This document shows, piece after piece, positions 51,477-59,084 of a stretch of 64,000 nt of DNA. A model generated the notes under the pieces. It saw only the letters and a list, made by a program, of their open reading frames with translations. It was not told the origin of the DNA and ran no database searches. Source of the DNA: Micromonospora echinospora (GTDB taxonomy: Bacteria; Actinomycetota; Actinomycetes; Mycobacteriales; Micromonosporaceae); contig NZ_JACHJC010000001.1 of assembly GCF_014203425.1 (NCBI RefSeq), positions 4,552,001 to 4,616,000 on the forward strand. The letters run 5' to 3'. Position numbers and translations under genes: made by a program. Each line of letters opens with the position of its first letter. The stretch's first letter is position 1.

Positions 51477-51905
51477 TCAGCCGGTTGCGGGAGGTGGGCC
51501 GGTGAGCCGTCCGCCGAGCACGGCGGCGACGCGGGCGCGCAGGGCGGGCAGCCGGGCCGGGTGGTCGCGCAGCACCACCCGCAGCGTCTCGTGACCACCG
51601 GCGGCGACCGCCCCGAGCACGTCGAGCAGCGTGCCGAGCTGGGCGGGTGGCTCGTCGGCGAGCAGGTCCGCCGCGTCGGTCACTACGACTGTCAGCGGAC
51701 CGGCGTCGAGGCGGTCGGCGAGCGCGTCGGCGAACGCGTCCCAGTTTCGGCCGTACCAGTCGGGCAGCGCCAGCGCCGCGGCCAGCGTCTCGTGCAGCCC
51801 GGCCCGGGTGCGGGCCTGCGCGCCGGAGACCAGGACACCGTCCGGCTCGGACGGCGCACCGTCGTACGCCAGCCAGGCCGGCGGCCGCGTGGACGCTGCG
51901 CCCAT
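51477..51905 (-). CDS. Barstar-family RNase inhibitor
   Basis: A 142-residue cytoplasmic inhibitor. Seen: ALALPDWYGRNWDAFADALA, the signature W/Y-Y-G-R-N-x-D-A motif of barstar, followed by LTVVVTDAADLLADEPPAQL and an acidic helix surface. The N-terminal ~40 residues extend beyond classic barstar. GGGAAAGGATC precedes the ATG. It lies downstream of and in the same direction as a secreted RNase, so it most likely protects the producer from its own enzyme before export. Confidence 0.88.
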   Translation of the reverse strand: MGAASTRPPAWLAYDGAPSEPDGVLVSGAQARTRAGLHETLAAALALPDWYGRNWDAFADALADRLDAGPLTVVVTDAADLLADEPPAQLGTLLDVLGAVAAGGHETLRVVLRDHPARLPALRARVAAVLGGRLTGPPPATG

Positions 51906-51966
51906 GATCCGTCCTTTCCCGACGGCGCCGGCCGGGCGTCGCGGGCCCGGCCGGCGTCGAGGCTGC

Positions 51967-52407
51967 TCAGAGCCGGTAGAAGTTGGCGTAGTGGTCGGGT
52001 GAGAACCAGGTCACCCCGGTGCTCTTGTTGACCACGATCCGGTACGCGTCCCGGGAAGCGTTGCAGGCGCGCGGGTAGACGTCGTACTCGTAGTAGGTGG
52101 CGCCGGAGGGCAACTGTCCCTCGTAGTTGTAGAACCGGCCGCCGGCGAAGTTGCACTTGCCGCCGCTCCACGAGTTCCAGCCGCGGCTGGTCGGGAAGCT
52201 CTTCGCGGACCAGCCGGACCGCGCGGTACGCGCGTCGGCGCAGCGGGACTGGGTGCAGGAGCCGTAGACGGCGGCAGCGGCCGGTTCGGCGAGCCGGGTG
52301 GAGACCGTGGCGGGGGCGACGAGTGCGGCGGCGGCCACGGCGGTGACCAGGGCGGACGCGGCGAGGGCGCGGCGGACGCGGGTGACGGCGGCGCGGAACG
52401 GGGTCAA
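51967..52407 (-). CDS. Secreted guanyl-specific ribonuclease (RNase Sa/N1/T1 type)
   Basis: A 146-residue pre-enzyme. TTG 52407 is chosen as the start because AAGGAGG lies 5 bases upstream and it opens directly into a signal peptide (TPFRAAVTRVRRALAASALV, cleavage near AEPAAAA). The mature part has FAGGRFYNYEGQLPSGATYY, the catalytic Glu in YYEYDVYP, Arg in RDAYRIVVNK and the catalytic His in FSPDHYANFYRL, the order found in RNase Sa. Cys pairs (SCTQSRC and CNF/RAC) may form disulfides. Upstream of barstar, it forms a toxin-immunity pair or a scavenging nuclease with a safeguard. Confidence 0.85.
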   Translation of the reverse strand: MTPFRAAVTRVRRALAASALVTAVAAAALVAPATVSTRLAEPAAAAVYGSCTQSRCADARTARSGWSAKSFPTSRGWNSWSGGKCNFAGGRFYNYEGQLPSGATYYEYDVYPRACNASRDAYRIVVNKSTGVTWFSPDHYANFYRL

Positions 52408-52540
52408 GGGATCCTCCTTGAACGGGACGACGGCACATCGATCGACGTTGATGGCCGATCGAAGCTCAGTCTGTCGGGGATCCTGCCCGCGGTACAGCCC
52501 TGATCGGGCGACGGCGCCCCGAACCCCGCGTGAACACACG

Positions 52541-52588
52541 GCGGCGGGTACGGACGGACGACCGGAGCCGCCCGTCCGCACCCGCCGC
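52541..52588 (-). terminator. Hairpin terminator after the M36 protease gene
   Basis: A 17-bp stem with one mismatch (52541-52557 with 52572-52588) and a 14-base loop, seven bases beyond the stop codon at 52595 on the minus strand. It insulates the protease gene from the RNase gene. Confidence 0.75.
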
Positions 52589-52594
52589 GTGGAT

Positions 52595-55525
52595 CTAGTG
52601 CGAGAACGCCTGGAACTCGGCGATCCGCACGTTCTGCGCCTGCGGGCTGGCGGTGGCGCAGTCGGTCGCCGCCCGCGGGTCGTCGTCCTGCTCACCGGCG
52701 TAGTCCGGCGCGCCGGTGCACTGGTTGGTCAGCACCTCGACGCGCAGGTGCGTGGCCTTAATACGCGGGATGTCGAACGACCGCATGATCAGCTCGGGCG
52801 CCCGGGGACGCGGCGCCACCGACGGGAAGGCGTCCGGCTTGCTGGTGTAGACCGGCCGGAAGTCGGCCGCGTCGGCGCACGTCACCGGCCCCTGCGCGGT
52901 GCAGGCCAGGACCCGGAACTGCCGCAGCGCGGAGTACCGGCTCTGGGTGCCGGCGTCCGCGTCACCTGTGACGGGCGGGCGCAGCATCGCGCTGACCTGC
53001 ACCCGGCGCACCTGCTGGACGCCGCCGACCAGGTCGACTGTCACCTGCCGGCCGGCGACCGGCGCGCCGAGCGAGGCCCAGTTGGTGGCCTCGTCGTCGT
53101 CGACGATCTGCGGCAGGTTGATGCCGTCACCGGCGACCGTCGCGCCGGTGGTCGCCGAGGCCAGGTTGGGTCGCAACGTCACCGGCAGCGTCCGGTTCTG
53201 ACCCGCCTTGATCGTCACCGGGCCGATCCGGGTGTGCCCGTAGCCGGGGGCCCGCACCACGAACTCGTACGTGCCGGGCACCAGGTCCACCCGGTCGGTC
53301 AGCGGGGTCGCCGCGTCGGTGTCCGCGACCGGTACGGCCCGCGCCTGGTAGCGCCCGACGAACAGCTGCGCTCCGGCCACCGGCCCGCGCTCGCCCACCG
53401 GCAGGAGCCGCAGCGAGCCTTCCCGGGCGTACGGGGAGGTGAAGCCCGGCGTGGGGTCGGGGTCGGTGTGGCCGACGCTGGCCGCACCCTCCCCCAGGCC
53501 GCGCTTGGCGAACGCGTTCCAGAGCAGGTCCTGGTTGGCCCCGCCGAAGCGGATCCGGTCGGCGGCGAGCATCGCGTCCCGGGCGTCGACCATGCTGACC
53601 TGGCTGACCGCCATCAGCAGGAACGAGTCGAAGACCAGCTGGATCCAGCGCCGGTTGCCCGGGCAGGCGGTCACCTCGCGGGCGCCGGTGGCGCACGCCT
53701 TCTGGACGGCCGGGGTGCCGCTGCCCCAGCGGCGCATCATGGCCGCGCGGATGTCGGCGTTGGTGGCGCTCCACGTCTCTCCGGAGGCGTGTACCTGGAG
53801 GCCGACGAAGTCGTAGTCGAGCGAGCTGTAGTTCAGCGGGCTGTCGCTCATGTTGTAGTTGCGGATGCCCGCGTTCGGGTCCTGCGTGGTGTACTCGCCG
53901 ACGGTGAAACCGCGCCGGCCGGGTGCCGCGTACCCGTGCTCGAAGAGGTACTCCACGGCGAGCTGGTCCGACCAGCTCTCGCTCATGCCCTGCGGCGTGC
54001 TGACCCCGGCGCTCGGGCCGGCGATCATGCGGTTGGTGACCGCGTGGCCGTACTCGTGGGCGATCACCGACATGTCGAAGTCGCCGTCGACGCAGGGCGC
54101 GTAGAACGAGCCGGCGGTGGGCTGCCACAGGTACATGTTGGTGGTCGGCGCGACGCCGTCCGGCGGGGTGATCTGGTTGGCGTTGTTGCGGGCCGGGAAC
54201 GTCGGCGGGCCGCCGCTGACCCCACCGGCCTGGGCGTTGCCCTGCTCGGGGTCGTTACCGAGACCGCCCCGGCCCAGGTTGTCCTGCTGCATGTTCCAGG
54301 TCTCCTCGGTGAACCCGAGGTGGTACGTCCAGTCGTGCATCCGGTTGTGCATGGCGAACAGGTTGGCCCGCGCCGCGTCGATGTCGTTGGCGCGCGGCGA
54401 GGTGAACACCTCCGGGTTGCAGCGCTGCTCCTGCCACTGGTTGGTCCACGGGTAGGCGTACCTGCGGTCCGGGCGCGGCGTGGCGGTCTCGGTGCCGACG
54501 CTGAACGGGTCGTTGCTGAACCAGTTCTGCACGGCTATCGCGTTGTTGCCCTTGGTCGTGGTGGTGGACTCCCCGGTCGCCGGGTCCACGTCCCAGGCCG
54601 GGTGCCCGGGCACGCCGACCACTTCGGCGCAGCCGCGCGCCGGGACGGCGCACCACCGCTTGCGGGTGTCGACCGAGGACCTGTCGACCCGGGGCGAGTT
54701 CGGGAAGACCTCCCAGGACGGGTGGTCCGAGGCGTGGTCGATGAGGTCCTCGCGGACCAGCACGGCGCCGTCGCGGGCGTCCACGTAGGTGGAGTAGGCG
54801 GCCGGGTCCGCGCCGGTGGTGTCCGCGCCGAGGACCACCTCCCACGCCGCGCGCGGCCCACGGTCCGCGGTGGGCACCGCGACCAATGAGGTACGCATGA
54901 CCTGCGCGTCGGCGCGGCCAGCGTCGGCGATCGCCGCCTTGCGGGCCTGCTCGGCGCTGATCGTCGCAGGGGCCGGCGTACCGGCGTCGCGGGCGAGCGA
55001 GGAGCTGACGTGCCACACCGCTTTGTCACGTACGCCGACCGACAGCATGCCGTCGACGGCGGCCGGCAGGTCGCCGAAGCGCTGCCGGAACAGCACCGTC
55101 GCGCCCCGCCCCATCGGCGCCACCGTCAGCAACTCCAGCGCGGCGGCACCCTCGGCGGTCAGGCCCAGCACGTCCCGGTTGGCGGCCACGTACGCGCGCG
55201 CGGCGGCGGCCGGGTCGGCGGGCAGGCCGGTCGCGAGCGGCTTGCCGGTCGAGGTGAGCGTGGCGGGCGTACCGAAGTCGGACCAGCGCACGCGCGCGCC
55301 GAGCGCGGCGGCGCGATCCCGCTGCCGCTCGGTGGCGGCGACGCGGCCCTTGCGGTTGTCAGTGGCCTTGGTGTCGTGCCGGTCGCCCGGCAGGTGGTCG
55401 GGTGGCGCCTGGGTACGGGTCTGTTCCCGGGGTGCCGCCTGGCCGCCGCCAGCGGCGGTCAGGACCAGGCCGGCTGCCAGCAGCAGCGCGGTGGTCCCCG
55501 TCAACGCACGGGATGGTGTGCGCAC
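52595..55525 (-). CDS. Secreted M36 (fungalysin) family zinc metalloprotease
   Basis: A 976-residue pre-proenzyme. GTG 55525 follows AGGAGG and begins a signal peptide (VRTPSRALTGTTALLLAAGL). A fungalysin/thermolysin propeptide (FTP, ~70-230) is followed by the M36 catalytic domain. The zinc site HEYGH is at ~490 (MSVIAHEYGHAVTNRMI), with the third ligand Glu in MSESWSDQLAVEYLF. After ~660 a carboxypeptidase-regulatory-like beta-sandwich appears (LLPVGERGPVAGAQLFVGRY), then a discoidin-like domain (GDGINLPQIVDDDEATNWAS), probably for substrate attachment. The 115 bases upstream include a small AACAT/ATGTT inverted repeat (55603-55618). Confidence 0.9.
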   Translation of the reverse strand: MRTPSRALTGTTALLLAAGLVLTAAGGGQAAPREQTRTQAPPDHLPGDRHDTKATDNRKGRVAATERQRDRAAALGARVRWSDFGTPATLTSTGKPLATGLPADPAAAARAYVAANRDVLGLTAEGAAALELLTVAPMGRGATVLFRQRFGDLPAAVDGMLSVGVRDKAVWHVSSSLARDAGTPAPATISAEQARKAAIADAGRADAQVMRTSLVAVPTADRGPRAAWEVVLGADTTGADPAAYSTYVDARDGAVLVREDLIDHASDHPSWEVFPNSPRVDRSSVDTRKRWCAVPARGCAEVVGVPGHPAWDVDPATGESTTTTKGNNAIAVQNWFSNDPFSVGTETATPRPDRRYAYPWTNQWQEQRCNPEVFTSPRANDIDAARANLFAMHNRMHDWTYHLGFTEETWNMQQDNLGRGGLGNDPEQGNAQAGGVSGGPPTFPARNNANQITPPDGVAPTTNMYLWQPTAGSFYAPCVDGDFDMSVIAHEYGHAVTNRMIAGPSAGVSTPQGMSESWSDQLAVEYLFEHGYAAPGRRGFTVGEYTTQDPNAGIRNYNMSDSPLNYSSLDYDFVGLQVHASGETWSATNADIRAAMMRRWGSGTPAVQKACATGAREVTACPGNRRWIQLVFDSFLLMAVSQVSMVDARDAMLAADRIRFGGANQDLLWNAFAKRGLGEGAASVGHTDPDPTPGFTSPYAREGSLRLLPVGERGPVAGAQLFVGRYQARAVPVADTDAATPLTDRVDLVPGTYEFVVRAPGYGHTRIGPVTIKAGQNRTLPVTLRPNLASATTGATVAGDGINLPQIVDDDEATNWASLGAPVAGRQVTVDLVGGVQQVRRVQVSAMLRPPVTGDADAGTQSRYSALRQFRVLACTAQGPVTCADAADFRPVYTSKPDAFPSVAPRPRAPELIMRSFDIPRIKATHLRVEVLTNQCTGAPDYAGEQDDDPRAATDCATASPQAQNVRIAEFQAFSH

Positions 55526-55640
55526 GGTCCCTCCTGTCATCGTCGAACGGCGATGTCCGTTCCGCCATCCGACCAGCACGATCGACGCGCCGACACCATC
55601 CGAACATCCATAAATGTTGTTGCGTCGATTTCTCTGCGGA

Positions 55641-57761
55641 TCAGAGGAGGTGTGTCACGCGCACCGGCTCTGCGAGGGTCGCTTCCGCTCCCGGAAGGTC
55701 GGCGAGCCGCGATGCCAGGGTGGCGACGGCGAGCCGGTGCGGCAGGGCGGCGCTGAACTTCAGGCCGGTCACCGCGCGGTCGTCGACGAAGGGCAGGCAC
55801 AGTCGACCGGCGGCTCCGCCGATCCCCGCGCGCAGCTCTTCGCGGGTCAGACCGGCCCTCAGCCGGATCGACGCGTCGTCGGGACGCTGGGTCGGATCGG
55901 CCAGTTCACTGAGCGTCGACACGAGGGTGGCGTTCGCTCGGTAGCCCGCCCACGTCCACCACCGTGCCTCGCCGTGACGGTCCTGCACCACAAGCGTGCC
56001 GGCCGGATGGACCAGCGCCGTGTGTTCCTCGCGCAGGCCGGCCAGCCGGTCGGTGGCACGTCCGGTCAACGCGACGGGCGGATCTGCGCCGAGGAGGACC
56101 TCCCGCATCGCCCGGACCATCCGATACGAACGCCCGGTCGGCGTCCCCCCGGTCATCCAGAGGGCCTTTCCACCGCCGTCGGCGGGTTCGACGAAGCAAC
56201 GGTGGCGCTTCCAGTCGATGTGGGTCACCCGCCAGCTGCGCCCACCGAGCAGCAGTAGGCGTGGCCCCTCGGCCCGGGACGTGAGGAGAGCCGGGTCGGT
56301 ACGGCCGATCTCGGTGCGACCCGACATCACCGTGAACTGGGGCGGCGCCGTGAAGACCGCCAGCATGTCCATGAAGTGCCGCCGGCCGTATCGCCGTTCC
56401 GCCTCCGGGCCGATGAACAGCAGTCCGGAGTCCGAGTCGAGATAGCCGTTGTCGACCAGGTGCCGCATGATCGGTTCGGCGCCGCTGTCGAACGGCTGCA
56501 GGTCGTTCCACTCGTGCCGCCAGAGCCGGTCGCCGACGCGGTTCTGCTGCAGCGCCAGCGCGAGCATCTGCTGGGCCACGATGTGCCGTGGTTCGGGGGG
56601 TGGCACGACCTCCTCCACCCAGCCCTGGCTCCAGAGGTGCAGCAGCGCGGTCGCCTGAAGCAGCCCGTCGCCGTCGAGGGCAAGGAACAGGCAGTTCCTC
56701 GTGGTGCCGGGGCGGCGTCCGGTCCGGCCGATCCGCTGCAGGAAGGCGGCGACGGTTCTCGGGGCACCGATCTGTACGACCCGGTCCAGGTCGCCGACAT
56801 CGATGCCGAGTTCAAGGGTACTCGTGGCGACGATGACGCAGTCGCGTTCCTGCGCGAACGCCTCCTCGGCGCGACGCCGCTCGTCCACCGACAGCGAGGC
56901 GTGCGACAGGAAGGTGGTCACGCCGAAGCCGCGCAGCCGCTGTCCGAGTTCCTCGACGAGTGCCCGGGATTCGCAGAACACCAGCCGCTTCTCCCCCCGG
57001 TGCAGCGCGGCGAGGACCTTCGCCGCGTTGTGCACCGAGCCGACGTAGTCGACCTCGACCTCACCGGGCGGACGCCCGCCGCCCCGGGAGGCAGGCGACG
57101 GCGCGGGCGCGACGACCTGGCCGGGAGCGCGGTTGCGGCCGGAACCCTGCAGCCAGGCCAGAAGGGTGTCGGGGTTGCCGACAGTCGCGGACAGACCGAC
57201 GCGCTGGACAGGGCGTCCGGCGACTCGGCTGAGGCGTTCCAGTACCGCCAGCAGGTGCCAGCCCCGGTCGTCCCCCGCGAAGGCGTGCACCTCGTCCACC
57301 ACGACCGCCCGGACGCCACGGAAGAACTCGTCGTGGTCGACTGTCGCGCTGACCAGTATCGACTCGAGGGATTCAGGTGTGGTCAGCAGGACATCGGGGC
57401 GCTCTCGCACTATCGTCCGCCGCCGTGCCGTGCTGACGTCACCGTGCCACAGCGCGGCCCGTCGCCCCAGCCACCCGGTGTACGCCTCGATCCGGGGCAG
57501 CAGGTTGTTCAACAACGCCTTGAGCGGGCACACGTAGAGCACCGAGGTGCCGGACCACTGCTCGTTCTCCATCCGTGAGAGCAGCGGGAACAGCGCCGCC
57601 TCAGTCTTTCCGCCTGCGGTGGGCGCGAGGACGAGCGCATCCGACCCACCGAGCAGCGGCCGCACCGCCGCCTGCTGCATCGGCCGCAGGCCCGGCCATT
57701 GCAGCGAGTTCACCACGTGGTGCAGGAGCACGGGGTGGAGCAGCTCGGCATCGTTCGCCAT
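55641..57761 (-). CDS. brxHI: BREX type 2 helicase BrxHI (DEAD/DEAH, Lhr-like)
   Basis: A 706-residue superfamily 2 helicase. Seen: Q-motif region WPGLRPMQQAAVRPLLGGSD, Walker A VLAPTAGGKTEAALFP (~residues 43-58), DVLLTTPESLESIL, motif II VVVDEVHAFAGDDRG, motif III RVGLSATVGNP, and motifs V-VI VIVATSTLELGIDVGDLDRV and QRIGRTGRRPGTTRN. The C-terminal ~200 residues are specific to this group. In BREX type 2 loci BrxHI accompanies PglZ and BrxD. It is the last gene of the operon, 9 bases after brxD. Confidence 0.88.
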   Translation of the reverse strand: MANDAELLHPVLLHHVVNSLQWPGLRPMQQAAVRPLLGGSDALVLAPTAGGKTEAALFPLLSRMENEQWSGTSVLYVCPLKALLNNLLPRIEAYTGWLGRRAALWHGDVSTARRRTIVRERPDVLLTTPESLESILVSATVDHDEFFRGVRAVVVDEVHAFAGDDRGWHLLAVLERLSRVAGRPVQRVGLSATVGNPDTLLAWLQGSGRNRAPGQVVAPAPSPASRGGGRPPGEVEVDYVGSVHNAAKVLAALHRGEKRLVFCESRALVEELGQRLRGFGVTTFLSHASLSVDERRRAEEAFAQERDCVIVATSTLELGIDVGDLDRVVQIGAPRTVAAFLQRIGRTGRRPGTTRNCLFLALDGDGLLQATALLHLWSQGWVEEVVPPPEPRHIVAQQMLALALQQNRVGDRLWRHEWNDLQPFDSGAEPIMRHLVDNGYLDSDSGLLFIGPEAERRYGRRHFMDMLAVFTAPPQFTVMSGRTEIGRTDPALLTSRAEGPRLLLLGGRSWRVTHIDWKRHRCFVEPADGGGKALWMTGGTPTGRSYRMVRAMREVLLGADPPVALTGRATDRLAGLREEHTALVHPAGTLVVQDRHGEARWWTWAGYRANATLVSTLSELADPTQRPDDASIRLRAGLTREELRAGIGGAAGRLCLPFVDDRAVTGLKFSAALPHRLAVATLASRLADLPGAEATLAEPVRVTHLL

Positions 57762-57770
57762 ACCGCTCGC

Positions 57771-59084
57771 CTACACGTCCAGCTCGACGTCGGCGGCGCT
57801 GGTGGCGTTCCGTTCCACCTCGGTCATCTCGGCCGTGGACAGGGTCGGCGCGTAGTGCAGACGCGGGTCGAACTCGGCGAACTGGTCGACCCGGTCGAGC
57901 ACGTCGCCCACCAGTTTTTTGAGGAACAGCCGGGGCGCCACCCCGACTCTGCCACCCAGGCCACCGGCGACGGCCCGGGCCAGGTCACCGAGGTACGCAT
58001 CGTCGACGAGTGTCAGTACACGCTCCGGGGCGGCGGAGCCGTGCGCGTACAGGTCGCGCACGCGCGAGCCCAGTTCGACCAGCGAGTCGACGGTGAACCC
58101 TGGCAGCCGCACCTGAACCGCGCGCGGGTTGTCGAAGCGGGGGTCGGTGGTGAAGTCGACCGCGAGCCGCTGTGCGAGCGGCGCCAGTCGCTGGACGCCC
58201 TGCGGTCCCTCGTAGAAGGCCGGTGTGCCGGTGATCAACAGGTAGAGGCCGGGAAAGCGGCCCGAGTGCACTTCGTCGATGAGCTGGCGCAGCGCGTTCA
58301 GCGCCTTGTCCCGGGCGTCGGAGCGGACCCGCTGCAGCGTCTCCACCTCGTCGAGGACCAGCAGCAGTCCGGGGTGGCCGCTGTCCCGCAGCACGGCGAG
58401 CAGGCCTTGCAGGAAGCTGAGCGCCGCGAAGTGGTCGAGATCCCCCCGTACACCCGCCACCCGGCGAGCGGACGCGGCGACATGCGGTTGACCACCGAGC
58501 CAGGCGAGCACGGCATCGGCCGTCGCCGGGTCACCTCCGAGGTTCGCGGTGCGGTAACCACGTAGCGCGGCGGCGAAGGCGGGCGCGCTACGGCTGACCT
58601 CGGCCAATCGCTGGTCCAGCAGCACACCCACCGCCCGGTCCAGCGCATCCGTGTCCTCGGGCGGCACCTCCCCGGCCGCGAGCACGTCCTCTTCGAGGGC
58701 GTAGAACCAGCCGTCGATGACGGGCCGCAGCGCGCTCGGCGGGAATGTGGCGGTGGTCAGACGCTCGGTCAACCGCCGGTAGACGGTTTCGAGCTTGTGC
58801 AGCGGTGTCTCGTTCTCGGAGATCTGCACCTCGGCGGTGGCGAGGTTGGCCCGCTTGGCCTGCTCCGCGATCCAGCGCGTGAAGAACGTCTTGCCGGAGC
58901 CGTACTCGCCGCGGATCGCCTTGAACACCGATGCGCCGGCGATGACCGTCTGCAGGTCCTCACCCACCGCGCCGGCGAACCGGTCCAGCCCGACGGCGAA
59001 GAGGTCCAGGCCGGCCGAAGGCACCGCCCCACGCCGCAACGCGTCGATGACCTCGCGCCGCCGGGCCGGACTGACGCCGCTCAT
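57771..59084 (-). CDS. brxD: BREX ATP-binding protein BrxD
   Basis: A 437-residue AAA-type ATPase (BREX BrxD/DUF2791-like). Seen: RREVIDALRRGAVPSAGLDL, Walker A FKAIRGEYGSGKTFFTRWIA (~residues 50-69), SENETPLHKLETVYRRL, Walker B GLLLVLDEVETLQRVRSDAR and a sensor-like YLLITGTPAFYEGPQGVQRL. The start overlaps the pglZ stop by four bases. BrxD is required or conserved in several BREX types; its exact action is unknown. Confidence 0.9.
   Translation of the reverse strand: MSGVSPARRREVIDALRRGAVPSAGLDLFAVGLDRFAGAVGEDLQTVIAGASVFKAIRGEYGSGKTFFTRWIAEQAKRANLATAEVQISENETPLHKLETVYRRLTERLTTATFPPSALRPVIDGWFYALEEDVLAAGEVPPEDTDALDRAVGVLLDQRLAEVSRSAPAFAAALRGYRTANLGGDPATADAVLAWLGGQPHVAASARRVAGVRGDLDHFAALSFLQGLLAVLRDSGHPGLLLVLDEVETLQRVRSDARDKALNALRQLIDEVHSGRFPGLYLLITGTPAFYEGPQGVQRLAPLAQRLAVDFTTDPRFDNPRAVQVRLPGFTVDSLVELGSRVRDLYAHGSAAPERVLTLVDDAYLGDLARAVAGGLGGRVGVAPRLFLKKLVGDVLDRVDQFAEFDPRLHYAPTLSTAEMTEVERNATSAADVELDV

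Noticed and set aside
51233..51505. Open frame of 90 codons in the repeat-rich gap before barstar
   Set aside because: Composition follows the DNA repeats, there is no ribosome site, and it overlaps the confident barstar gene.
55603..55618. AACAT/ATGTT inverted repeat upstream of the M36 protease as an operator
   Set aside because: Arms of only five bases in an AT-richer patch; too short to list as a site, so only mentioned with the gene.
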